This document shows, piece by piece, positions 19,540 through 27,966 of a stretch of DNA of 64,000 bases. This DNA comes from Streptomyces qinzhouensis (GTDB taxonomy: Bacteria > Actinomycetota > Actinomycetes > Streptomycetales > Streptomycetaceae). Each line of letters opens with the position of its first letter. Positions within the stretch are counted from its first letter, which is position 1. The stretch lies in assembly GCF_007856155.1 (NCBI RefSeq), contig NZ_CP042266.1:5270001-5334000 (forward strand), written 5' to 3'. A program made the position numbers and the translations under genes. The notes beneath the pieces are model-generated. The model was not told the origin of the DNA. It worked only from the letters and a program-made list of their open reading frames with translations, and made no database searches.

Positions 19540-21407
19540 ACCCTCACGAGGCCGCGGGCGGCCCCCGGGGCATTCCGCCACGGCCGCGGGACGGGCAACT
19601 GCCGCCCGGCGCGTCCCGGGCCCCGGCCGACCGCGATGCGCGAGACCCGGATGTCAACGCGGCCCGCAACGCGGCGCGCGCCCTGCCGCCGGGCCGCCCG
19701 CCGGGGCCGGGCCCGGCCCCGGATCCGGCCGGTGGCCCGGATGCCCACCGCCGTCCGCGGCCGGCCGGGCGCAACGCCACAGGTCCGCTCGCGGACCCGG
19801 CCGGTGGCCCGGAGCCGTATCGCCCGCCCGGCCCGGGCGGGCACGCTGTTCCCGGGCCGGGATCCGTTTCGTACCGCTCACCGGATCCGGCCCGTACCCC
19901 GGATCCGGCCCACACCTCCGATCCGGCCCACACCTCGGAAACGTGCCCCCGGCCCGGCCCGGGCGGGCGCGCCGGGCCGTACCGGAGAACCGCACCGCGC
20001 CGGGGCGTGGACCCGGCCCGCCGGTCCGCCCGCGGCGCCCGGCTCCGGGGCCACGGGCGGTTCCGGTTCTCGGCGGCGGGAGTGGCGTACGGCGTCGCCG
20101 GGGTGCTCGGGTGCGCCGGGATCCTCCACTGTCTCGTCCACGGGCTCGCCCAGCCCGGAATCGCCCTGGCCTTCGGGGCCCTGGTCGCCGTCGGCGAGGC
20201 CGCCCGCAGGCCGGCCGCTCCCGGGGCGCGCGAGCCCGCGCCCCTCGGGGCGGCCGGTGTGCTGGCGTACGCCCTCCTCGGCGAATGCGCCGGACGGATG
20301 ACCACCCACGGCACGCTCCAGGTCGTCGTCGTGGTCCTGGCCGCGACCCTCGCCGGATCGGCCGCCCGGCCGGCCCGGGACCGCCGCGAACTGCCGCGCG
20401 AACTGCCCGGCCATCTCGCCCGCCGCGTCCTCGTCGCGGCCTTCGCGGCCGTCTGCTTCCAGCCGCTGTACGCGGCCGGCGCCCCCGGCGACCCGGCCGC
20501 GGGAGCCGCGTACGCCCTGTTCCTGCTGCTTCTGCTGGCACTGACGGCCCTCTGCGACACCGTGCTGCGCGCCGCGTTCCGCCGCTCCGGGACCGGCTTC
20601 CCGTACGGCCCGCTGCTCCGCGACGAACTGCGCGCACTGCCCTGCATCGGCTCCGCGGTCTGCGCCACCGGGGTGGTGATGGCGCTCGCCGTCACCGTCG
20701 CCGGGCTGTGGGCGCTGCCGGTGTTCAGCCTCCCCCTGCTGCTCACCCAGCTGTCCCTGCGCCGCTACGAGACCGTGTGCACGACCTACCGGCAGACCAT
20801 CGCCTCCCTCGCCCGCGCCACCGAGATCGCGGGATACACCCCGCCGGGCCATGCCCGCCGGGTCGCCGATCTGGCCGTCGCGGTCGGCCGGGAGATGGGC
20901 CTCGGCGGCGGTGATCTGACCGTCCTGGAGTACGCGGCCCTGATGCACGACATCGGGCAGCTCTCCCTCGTCGATCCGGTACCCGGCGGGGCCACCGCCC
21001 GGCTCCCGGCCGCCGAGCAGCGCCGGATCGCCCTGCTGGGCGGCGCGGTCGTCCGGCAGACGGGGGTCCCGGCGGCCGTCGCCGTCGTGGTGGAGCGGCA
21101 GGCCGATCCGTACCGCGACCAACCGCTCACGGCCCGCATTGTCCGGACCGCCAACGCATACGACGATCTGACCGGGGGAACCGGTAGGGAGAGCGGCGTC
21201 GGCGCGGACGCGGACTCCGGCGTGCGATCCGGCGCGCGGCGGGCGGTGACCGCGCCGGCCGCGCTCGAAGAGCTGCGGCTGGCCACCGGCCGGGACCATC
21301 AGCCCGAGGTCGTCGAATCCCTCGCCCGGGTGCTGGCGCGAGGCGGTCGCGGCCGGGCCGTTCCGGGCCCGGAGCACGGGGTTTTCGGACCCCGGGCCTC
21401 CTGGTGA
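19536..21407 (+). CDS. Membrane HD-domain protein lacking the GYP motif
   Basis: 623-residue protein translationally coupled (GTGA overlap) to the preceding HD-GYP gene. The first 165 residues are Pro/Gly/Arg-rich and repetitive, including a DPAHTS direct repeat. Seven or so hydrophobic segments follow, then an HD domain with HARRVADL and LMHDIGQLS (about residue 468). The GYP loop is replaced by VVVERQADPYRDQPL, so the signature needed for cyclic-di-GMP hydrolysis is absent. It looks like a diverged duplicate acting as a regulatory or scaffolding partner. Its function is unknown. Confidence 0.8.
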   Translation: MNPHEAAGGPRGIPPRPRDGQLPPGASRAPADRDARDPDVNAARNAARALPPGRPPGPGPAPDPAGGPDAHRRPRPAGRNATGPLADPAGGPEPYRPPGPGGHAVPGPGSVSYRSPDPARTPDPAHTSDPAHTSETCPRPGPGGRAGPYRRTAPRRGVDPARRSARGARLRGHGRFRFSAAGVAYGVAGVLGCAGILHCLVHGLAQPGIALAFGALVAVGEAARRPAAPGAREPAPLGAAGVLAYALLGECAGRMTTHGTLQVVVVVLAATLAGSAARPARDRRELPRELPGHLARRVLVAAFAAVCFQPLYAAGAPGDPAAGAAYALFLLLLLALTALCDTVLRAAFRRSGTGFPYGPLLRDELRALPCIGSAVCATGVVMALAVTVAGLWALPVFSLPLLLTQLSLRRYETVCTTYRQTIASLARATEIAGYTPPGHARRVADLAVAVGREMGLGGGDLTVLEYAALMHDIGQLSLVDPVPGGATARLPAAEQRRIALLGGAVVRQTGVPAAVAVVVERQADPYRDQPLTARIVRTANAYDDLTGGTGRESGVGADADSGVRSGARRAVTAPAALEELRLATGRDHQPEVVESLARVLARGGRGRAVPGPEHGVFGPRASW

Positions 21408-21436
21408 CCCCTGGGTTCACCTGGTGACCCATGGGT
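21401..21436 (+). promoter_or_regulatory. 20-bp spaced palindromic boxes before the TPR gene
   Basis: CTGGTGACCC occurs at 21401 and again at 21421, and each copy is followed by TGGGT, giving near-palindromes ACCCCTGGGT (21407-21416) and ACCCATGGGT (21427-21436). The 20-bp spacing puts both on the same helix face. They overlap the stop codon of the HD gene and lie about 200 bp before the TPR start. Confidence 0.35.
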
Positions 21437-21638
21437 AATGAGCCGGTCTCCGGCGCGGCATGGTTGGATGCGAAGAGGAGAAGGATTCGGACGACAGCGG
21501 TCCGCGACGGCGCCCGGGACCCGGGAGCCGCCGGGAAGGGCACGCGGACACAGGACGGCACGGAGAGCGGCAGCGCCGGAGACGGCGGAACGAGACAGCG
21601 TCCGGGGAACTGACCCGAGCGACCGGCAGGCGGGAATC

Positions 21639-22649
21639 GTGAGGATCTTCGGGAAGGTACGGCATCGGCCCTCCGCCTCGTGGCGGCAGGCCACCGACCG
21701 CGCGTTCACGCTGATCGGCGACGGCCGTTACGAGGACGCGGGCGCCCTGCTGACCAGGGCCGCCGATCTGGAGCCCTGGCTCGCCGAGTCCTGGTTCAAT
21801 CTGGCCCTGCTGCACAAGTTCCGGCACGACTGGGAGCAGGCGCGGGCCGCGGGCCTGCGCGCGGTGGCCCTGCTCGACAAGGACACCGGAGCCCCGGACT
21901 GGTGGAACGTCGGTATCGCGGCGACCGCGCTCCAGGACTGGCCGCTGGCCCGCCGGGCCTGGCAGGCGTACGGACTGAGGGTGCCCGGCGTTCCCGCGCG
22001 GCCGGGCGCCGCCGGTACCGGCCTCGGGGCCGTCGGCGAGCCGGTCGGCATGGACCTCGGCAGCGCGGCCGTACGTCTGTCGCCCGAGGGCGAGGCCGAA
22101 GTCGTCTGGGGCCGCAGGCTCGACCCCGCCCGGATGGAGGTCCTCTCCATCCCGCTGCCGTCCTCCGGCCGCCGCTGGGGCGAGGTCGTCCTCCACGACG
22201 GCGCCGCGAACGGCGAGCGCATCACCTCCGCGGGCCCGGCCTACCCCGTCTTCGACGAGATCGAACTGTGGGCGCCGTCGCCGGTGCCGACCTGGGTCGT
22301 CCTGCTGGAGGCCGCGACGGAGGCCGACCGGGACGCCCTGGAGCGGCTGGCCTCCGACGCCGGGTTCGCCGCCGAGGACTGGTCGTCGTCGGTGCGGCTG
22401 CTCTGCCGTACCTGCTCCGAGGGGTCGATGCCGAGCGCGGAGGGCGAGGGCGAGCACCTCGACCCCCACGACCACAGCGAACCGGGCCATCCAGGGCCGC
22501 TGGGCCACCGGACCGCGGGCGAGCTGTGGTCCCCGGAGCGGGAGTGCGGTATCGCGGCCCCGCCCGGGCTGGTGCGCGGTCTGCTCGACAGCTGGGTCGC
22601 GGACAGTCCGGACGGCCGCGAGTGGCGGGATCTCGAAGAGGTCTGCTGA
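21639..22649 (+). CDS. TPR-repeat protein
   Basis: 336-residue soluble protein. The first 110 residues contain about three TPR units (DRAFTLIGDGRYEDAGALLTRAADLEP, then AESWFNLALLHK). The remainder is an unassigned domain with Cys-containing stretches (LCRTCSEG, ERECGI) that may bind metal. GTG 21639 (MRIFGKVRHRPSASW) is chosen because the upstream in-frame sequence is Arg-rich and non-coding in character; the ribosome site is weak (GCAGGCGGGA). It follows the HD pair in the same direction. Function is unknown. Confidence 0.8.
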   Translation: MRIFGKVRHRPSASWRQATDRAFTLIGDGRYEDAGALLTRAADLEPWLAESWFNLALLHKFRHDWEQARAAGLRAVALLDKDTGAPDWWNVGIAATALQDWPLARRAWQAYGLRVPGVPARPGAAGTGLGAVGEPVGMDLGSAAVRLSPEGEAEVVWGRRLDPARMEVLSIPLPSSGRRWGEVVLHDGAANGERITSAGPAYPVFDEIELWAPSPVPTWVVLLEAATEADRDALERLASDAGFAAEDWSSSVRLLCRTCSEGSMPSAEGEGEHLDPHDHSEPGHPGPLGHRTAGELWSPERECGIAAPPGLVRGLLDSWVADSPDGREWRDLEEVC

Positions 22650-22790
22650 CGCCCGGCGGGAAAAGCCGCTGACCGGCGTCCGCGGGAGGGCCGTAGGCTG
22701 TATCCCCGCACGTTCCGTGCGCCGCCCGGCCTACGGAACGCTCCAGACCGTCACCGGTCACCGACCATCACCCGGGGTATCGAGGATTAC

Positions 22791-23423
22791 ATGGCGTCGC
22801 AGCAGGGCATTGACGAACCGTCCGTCGAGGAGTTCATCAACGACACGGAGGACGCCGAGGAGCGCGAGCGGGCCTACCGCGAGCGCGGTACGTCCCGGCC
22901 CATCACGGTCGTCGGCAATCCGGTCCTGCACCGGGAGTGCCAGGACGTCACCGCCTTCGACGACGAGCTGGCGGCACTGATCGACGACATGTTCGCCAGC
23001 CAGCGCACGGCGGAGGGCGTCGGCCTGGCCGCCAACCAGATCGGGGTCGACCGCAAGGTCTTCGTCTACGACTGCCCGGACGACGAGGGCGTCCGGCATG
23101 TGGGCGTCATCTGCAATCCGGTCCTGGACGAGCTGCCCGCGGACCGCCGGGTGCTCGACGAGTCCAACGAGGGCTGCCTCTCCGTCCCCACCGCGTACGC
23201 CTCCCTGGCCCGCCCCGACTACGCGGTGGTCAGCGGCCAGGACGCGCGGGGCAACCCGATCCGGATCGAGGGCACCGGCTACTTCGCCCGCTGCCTCCAG
23301 CACGAGACGGACCACCTCTACGGCCGTCTGTACATCGACCGGCTCTCCAAGCGCGACCGCAAGGACGCGCTGCAGCAGATGGCCGAGGGCACCCCGCGCT
23401 ACGAGGTCGTCCCGAACGAGTGA
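22791..23423 (+). CDS. def: Peptide deformylase
   Basis: 210-residue metalloenzyme that removes the formyl group from nascent N-termini. All three motifs are present: [10 protein letters not shown] (about residue 74), EGCLSVP (about 126) and QHETDHLYG (about 169), where the Cys and two His bind the metal and Glu is catalytic. An N-terminal acidic extension of about 40 residues is typical of the actinobacterial type. ATG 22791 follows GAGG at 7 nt. It is convergent with nrdB, with two separate hairpins between them. Confidence 0.95.
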   Translation: MASQQGIDEPSVEEFINDTEDAEERERAYRERGTSRPITVVGNPVLHRECQDVTAFDDELAALIDDMFASQRTAEGVGLAANQIGVDRKVFVYDCPDDEGVRHVGVICNPVLDELPADRRVLDESNEGCLSVPTAYASLARPDYAVVSGQDARGNPIRIEGTGYFARCLQHETDHLYGRLYIDRLSKRDRKDALQQMAEGTPRYEVVPNE

Positions 23424-23491
23424 TCTTCCGCCGTCCGGCCACGGAGGAACGGCACGAGGCCGCCCGCCGGGTCGGCCTCGGGCCGTATCAC

Positions 23492-23532
23492 CGAAAGCCC
23501 GGTACCCCCGGTCAGGGGGCACCGGGCTTTCG
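23492..23532 (+). terminator. Terminator of def
   Basis: 12-nt arms CGAAAGCCCGGT and ACCGGGCTTTCG (23492-23503, 23521-23532), with a second stem inside the loop, lie 70 bp after the def stop. Confidence 0.75.
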
Positions 23533-23670
23533 CCCTGAGTGCGGCCTTCTGTCGCGGATCGCCGAATCCACCGCCGATCCGGTTCGCCGGCGGCGCGGAT
23601 ACGGCACTGGGTGTGCCTTTCGCGGTACGGGCGGCCGCGGTGCCGCCGGTACCGCGGCCGGGTACGGAAA

Positions 23671-23700
23671 GTCCCTCCCCGGCCGAAGCCGGGGAGGGAC
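23671..23700 (-). terminator. Terminator of nrdAB
   Basis: A 13-bp perfect stem with a 4-nt loop (23671-23683, 23688-23700) lies 15 bp after the nrdB stop codon, followed on the coding strand by TTTCC. Confidence 0.85.
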
Positions 23701-23715
23701 GGTCTCACTCGTGGC

Positions 23716-24747
23716 TCAGAAGTCGTCGTCGAAGCCGACCGAGCCCTCCACCGCGACCTGATAGGCCGAGGGGCGGCGCTCGAAGAAGTTGGTCAGCTCC
23801 TGAACGCCCTGGAGCTCCATGAAGGAGAAGGGGTTCTCCGAGCCGTACACCGGAGCGAAGCCCAGCCGGGTCAGCCGCTGGTCGGCGACGCACTGGAGGT
23901 ACTCGCGCATCGACTCCGTGTTCATGCCCGGCAGACCGTCGCCGCACAGATCCCGGCCGAACTGCAGCTCCGCCTCCACGGCCTCCGCCAGCATGTCCGT
24001 GACCTGCTGCCGGAGTTCGTCGTCGAAGAGCTCCGGCTCCTCCTTGCGGACCGTGTCGACGACCTCGAACGCGAAGTTCATGTGCATGGTCTCGTCGCGG
24101 AACACCCAGTTGGTGCCGGTCGCCAGACCGTGCAGCAGACCGCGCGAGCGGAACCAGTACACGTACGCGAAGGCACCGTAGAAGAACAGTCCCTCGATAC
24201 AGGCCGCGAAGCAGATCAGATTGAGCAGGAAGCGGCGGCGGTCGGCCTGCGTCTCCAGCTGGTCGATCTTCTCGACCTGGTCCATCCACCGGAAGCAGAA
24301 CTGGGCCTTCTCGCGGATGGAGGGGATGTTCTCGACCGCCGCGAAGGCCGCGTTACGGTCCTCCGGGTCGGGGAGGTAGGTGTCGAGGAGCGTCAGATAG
24401 AACTGAACGTGCACCGCCTCCTCGAAGAGCTGACGGCTCAGATACAGCCGCGCCTCCGGGGAGTTGATGTGCTTGTAGAGGGTGAGCACCAGATTGTTGG
24501 CGACGATGGAGTCACCGGTGGCGAAGAACGCCACCAGCCGGCCGATCAGATGCTGCTCGCCGGGGGTGAGCTTGGCCAGGTCGGTGACGTCGGAGTGGAG
24601 ATCGACCTCCTCCACCGTCCAGGTGTTCTTGATGGCGTCGCGGTACCGCTCGTAGAAGTCGGGGTAGCGCATCGGCCGCAGGGTGAGCTCGAAGCCGGGG
24701 TCCAGCAGGTTCTGCTGACGGGCGGCGGGCGTTTCCGGGGTGGGCAT
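23716..24747 (-). CDS. nrdB: Class Ia ribonucleotide reductase, small subunit
   Basis: 343-residue radical-generating subunit of aerobic ribonucleotide reductase. Di-iron ligands are visible in FEEAVH and DETMHM. The Tyr four residues after the first ligand His (H-V-Q-F-Y) matches the radical tyrosine of E. coli R2, so this looks like a tyrosyl-radical enzyme, not a Phe-type class Ic one. ATG 24747 overlaps the nrdA stop codon by one base (TAATG), giving tight coupling. No nrdS-type AraC gene follows. The next gene is def on the other strand. Confidence 0.93.
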   Translation of the reverse strand: MPTPETPAARQQNLLDPGFELTLRPMRYPDFYERYRDAIKNTWTVEEVDLHSDVTDLAKLTPGEQHLIGRLVAFFATGDSIVANNLVLTLYKHINSPEARLYLSRQLFEEAVHVQFYLTLLDTYLPDPEDRNAAFAAVENIPSIREKAQFCFRWMDQVEKIDQLETQADRRRFLLNLICFAACIEGLFFYGAFAYVYWFRSRGLLHGLATGTNWVFRDETMHMNFAFEVVDTVRKEEPELFDDELRQQVTDMLAEAVEAELQFGRDLCGDGLPGMNTESMREYLQCVADQRLTRLGFAPVYGSENPFSFMELQGVQELTNFFERRPSAYQVAVEGSVGFDDDF

Positions 24748-27155
24748 TACTGGCAGGCCTCGCAGGACTCGGGGTTCTCCAGGGAGCAGGCGACCGCCTC
24801 TTCGGGGGTGACCTGCGCCGGTACGGGGACGGTGGCGGCGGCGGTGCCGGTCGCGGCCCGGGCGATCCGGGTCGCGGGACGGGACCGCAGGTAGTACGTG
24901 GTCTTCAGACCCTGCTTCCAGGCGTACGCGTACATCGAGCTGAGCTTCCCGATGGTCGGCGTCTCCAGGAACAGGTTCAGCGACTGCGACTGGTCGAGAT
25001 AGGGCGTCCGGTCCGCGGCCATGTCGATCAGACCGCGCTGCGGGATCTCCCACGCCGTCCGGTACAGCTCACGGACCTCGGCCGGCACCCAGGAGAAGCC
25101 CTGGACGGAGCCGTTGGCGTCGCGCAGCGCCTCCCGGGTCTGCGCGTCCCAGACGCCGAGCTTCTTCAGCTCCGCGACCAGATAGGAGTTCACCTGGAGG
25201 AACTCGCCCGAGAGCGTCTCGCGCTTGAAGAGGTTGGAGACCTGCGGCTCGATGCACTCGTACACGCCCGCGATGGACGCGATGGTCGCGGTCGGCGCGA
25301 TCGCGAGCAGCAGCGAGTTACGCATGCCGGTACGGGCGATCCGGGCGCGCAGCGCCTCCCAGCGCTCCGGCCAGGCCGGCTCGGTGCCGTAGTGGTCGGG
25401 GTGGAGGACCCCGCGGGCGGCCCGGGTCTTCTCCCAGGCGGGGAAGGTGCCGTGGCGCTCGGCCAGATCGGCGGACGCCTCGTACGCGGCGAGCATGATG
25501 CGCTCGGCGATCCGGGTCGACAGGGCGCGGGCCTCGGGGGAGTCGAAGGGCAGCTTCAACTGGAAGAAGACGTCCTGGAGGCCCATGGCGCCCAGGCCGA
25601 CCGGCCGCCAGCGGGTGTTGGAGCGCCCGGCCTGCTCGGTCGGGTAGAAGTTGATGTCCACGACCCGGTCGAGGAAGGTCACGGCGGTACGGACGGTGGC
25701 GTCCAGCCGCTCCCAGTCGAGGTCCCCGCCCGCGACGAACGCGCCCAGGTTGACCGAGCCCAGATTGCACACCGCGGTCTCGCCGTCGTCGGTGACCTCG
25801 AGGATCTCGGTGCAGAGGTTCGACGAGTGGACCGTGTGGCCCTTCTCGGCGGTCTGGTTGGCGGTGCGGTTGGCGGCGTCCTTGAAGGTCATCCAGCCGT
25901 TGCCGGTCTGGGCGAGGGTCCGCATCATCCGGCCGTACAGATCACGCGCGGGCATGGTCTTGCGGGCCAGGCCCTTCGCCTCGGCGGCCCGGTAGGCGGC
26001 GTCGAACTCGTCGCCCCACAGGTCCACCAGCTCGGGGGTGTCGGCGGGCGAGAAGAGCGACCAGTCGGTGTCGGCCGCGACCCGGCGCATGAACTCGTCC
26101 GGGACCCAGTGCGCGAGATTGAGGTTGTGGGTGCGCCGGGCGTCCTCACCGGTGTTGTCGCGCAGCTCCAGGAACTCCTCGATGTCCGCGTGCCAGGTCT
26201 CCAGATAGACGGCGGCCGCGCCCTTGCGGCGACCGCCCTGGTTCACCGCGGCGACCGAGGCGTCGAGGGTCTTCAGGAACGGGACGATGCCGTTGGAGTG
26301 GCCGTTGGTACCGCGGATCAGGGAGCCGCGGGCCCGGATCCTGGAATACGAGAGCCCGATGCCGCCGGCGTGCTTGGAGAGCCGGGCGATCTGGTGGTAG
26401 CGGTCGTAGATGGAGTCCAGCTCGTCCAGCGGGGAGTCCAGCAGATAGCAGGAGGACATCTGCGGGTGCCGGGTGCCGGAGTTGAAGAGCGTCGGTGACG
26501 AGGGCAGATAGTCCAGGCGGCTCATCAGCCCGTACAGCGCGACGACCTCGTCCAGGGCGCGGACGCTGTCGTCCTCCGCCAGCCCGCAGGCGACCCGGAG
26601 CATGAAGTGCTGCGGGGTCTCGATCACCTGCCGGGTGATGGGGTGGCGCAGCAGATAGCGGCTGTAGAGGGTGCGCAGCCCGAAGTAGCCGAAGCGGTCG
26701 TCGGCGGCCGGGTCGATCACCGCGTCGAGCCGCTCGGCGTGCAGCTCAACGAAGGCGGCCGTACGGTCCGCGATCAGGCCCTCGACATGCCCCACCCGTA
26801 CCGAGGCCGAGAAGGAGCGCGAGCCCTGGCCCGCGGCCTCGGCGGTGACGGTCCGGGTCAGCAGCCGGGCGGCCAGCCGGGAGTACGCGGGGTCCTCGGA
26901 GATCAGGCCCGCGGCGGCGTCGGTGGCGAGCTGATGGAGTTCCGCCGCGTCCGATCCGGGGTGCCGGCCGCGGAGGGCGGCGGCGGCGACCCTGCCGGGG
27001 TCGGTGTCCGGCAGATCGGCGGTGAGGTCGGTCAGGGTCCGCAGCAGGGCGGTCCCCGGACCGTCCTCGGGCGCCGCGGCAGCGGTTCCGGGGATGGTCC
27101 GCCCGGTCAGCTGCTGGGCGGTGCCTGAAGCCGGATCGGCAGGCGCGATGGTCAC
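24747..27155 (-). CDS. nrdA: Class Ia ribonucleotide reductase, large subunit
   Basis: 802-residue catalytic subunit reducing ribonucleoside diphosphates. The active-site pair is seen in SSCYLL and VCNLGSVNLG, the thiyl-radical Cys with its Asn/Glu partners in NLCTEI, and the electron-relay Cys pair at the very C-terminus (CEACQ). The first 120 residues are Ala-rich and diverged. GTG 27155 is chosen for the GAGGGAGAG about 8 nt upstream. The gene heads a two-gene operon with nrdB and lies downstream of a cobalamin riboswitch, so B12 should repress it, as shown for the S. coelicolor nrdABS operon. Confidence 0.93.
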   Translation of the reverse strand: MTIAPADPASGTAQQLTGRTIPGTAAAAPEDGPGTALLRTLTDLTADLPDTDPGRVAAAALRGRHPGSDAAELHQLATDAAAGLISEDPAYSRLAARLLTRTVTAEAAGQGSRSFSASVRVGHVEGLIADRTAAFVELHAERLDAVIDPAADDRFGYFGLRTLYSRYLLRHPITRQVIETPQHFMLRVACGLAEDDSVRALDEVVALYGLMSRLDYLPSSPTLFNSGTRHPQMSSCYLLDSPLDELDSIYDRYHQIARLSKHAGGIGLSYSRIRARGSLIRGTNGHSNGIVPFLKTLDASVAAVNQGGRRKGAAAVYLETWHADIEEFLELRDNTGEDARRTHNLNLAHWVPDEFMRRVAADTDWSLFSPADTPELVDLWGDEFDAAYRAAEAKGLARKTMPARDLYGRMMRTLAQTGNGWMTFKDAANRTANQTAEKGHTVHSSNLCTEILEVTDDGETAVCNLGSVNLGAFVAGGDLDWERLDATVRTAVTFLDRVVDINFYPTEQAGRSNTRWRPVGLGAMGLQDVFFQLKLPFDSPEARALSTRIAERIMLAAYEASADLAERHGTFPAWEKTRAARGVLHPDHYGTEPAWPERWEALRARIARTGMRNSLLLAIAPTATIASIAGVYECIEPQVSNLFKRETLSGEFLQVNSYLVAELKKLGVWDAQTREALRDANGSVQGFSWVPAEVRELYRTAWEIPQRGLIDMAADRTPYLDQSQSLNLFLETPTIGKLSSMYAYAWKQGLKTTYYLRSRPATRIARAATGTAAATVPVPAQVTPEEAVACSLENPESCEACQ

Positions 27156-27264
27156 GTGGGGCTCTCCCTCGCTCGGCTCACGGGCCGTCGGCGGGGGAGG
27201 AGGTGGGCAGGCCGGACATCCCCGGAAGCGGGCAGGGAGTACGGCGTCCACCGGCCCAACCGCG

Positions 27265-27412
27265 AGGCCCGGACGTCTCGGCACCCGGGTCGGACGATCC
27301 GGGTGCGCTGTCGGCAGACGGCCGGACTTGCCCGGCGTGACAAAGCACGCCGAAACACACCGTTGCGGGACAGTTCCGGATTCGCACCGGATTCCTCTGC
27401 GGTGACAGCGAG
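27265..27412 (-). ncRNA. Cobalamin (AdoCbl) riboswitch upstream of nrdA
   Basis: On the coding strand the B12-box region at 27395-27361 reads GGAATCCGGTGCGAATCCGG followed by the CTGTCCCGCAAC consensus portion. A CTGCC segment and further paired arms follow toward nrdA. GCACCCGG and CCGGGTGC (27281-27306) form a strong late hairpin that could be part of the expression platform. In S. coelicolor the class Ia nrd operon is repressed by coenzyme B12 through such an element. Outer boundaries are approximate. Confidence 0.88.
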
Positions 27413-27420
27413 ATGAGCAT

Positions 27421-27458
27421 ACATGTGGGGGCACCGCCGAAGCGGTGCCCCCACATGT
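27421..27458. terminator. 17-bp perfect hairpin upstream of the nrd riboswitch
   Basis: Arms 27421-27437 and 27442-27458 pair perfectly around CGAA. Each arm carries ACATGT at its outer end, the two centred 32 bp apart. It could terminate dasR transcripts coming from the right, or the outer ends could be NrdR-like boxes in the nrd promoter. No T-run follows on either strand. Confidence 0.5.
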
Positions 27459-27570
27459 TGTGTCGCGCCTCTCATGCGCCGGCATGGTTCCGGCACCGGG
27501 AGCGGCCCCCCGAGCGCGCCCCGCGGCGGCGCTACGGCGCGCTTCCCTGGCCGGGAAGGCGGCTGTTTCA

Positions 27571-27926
27571 GGGGCGTGGCGCCCCTGCCGGGGCGGCAAG
27601 GAGGAGTGCCTCTCGGCATGGGGGTCCCCCCATGCCGAAGGCGTAGGGGGCGGAACTGCGCGACCAGCCGCCGACCGCGTGCGGTCGCAAACGGTCGTCA
27701 CTCCGCCGGGCGGGACGCGGAATCTGTAACGGGCATTCCATGCCGTCTGCCGAGCACGACACCGTCGTGGTTGCTCGCGCAGTTCCTCGCGCCCCTGGGC
27801 GCTCCGGTTTGCCGCCCTGGCGGGGGAGCCGCGCTCCTGGGTACTCCTGTCGGCCGCCCCGGCAGGGGAGCCGTGCTGCTGGGTGCTCCTGCTTGGCGTA
27901 CCGGGAAAAAGGGGGGCGCCGCGCGC
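27571..27926. repeat. Inverted pair of composite repeats with a 42-bp tandem array
   Basis: The 811-bp gap between dasR and nrdA holds no credible gene. GCGCAGTTCCTCGCGCCCCT lies at 27777-27796, and a degenerate inverted copy is at 27641-27661, with a palindromic GGCATGGGGG hairpin beside it (27614-27637). Next to each copy, on its far side, is a TTGCCGCCCYGGC-type block, so the composite is arranged as two inverted arms. The right arm continues as 42-bp units starting at 27802, 27844 and 27886, the third degenerate. Confidence 0.65.
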
Positions 27927-27966
27927 CGACCGGGGTCGGGGCGCGGCGCACCGGAAGAGAGACGGG

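Noticed and set aside
19878..21377. 499-residue minus-strand frame opposite the second HD gene
   Set aside because: It is antisense of a gene with clear membrane and HD motifs.
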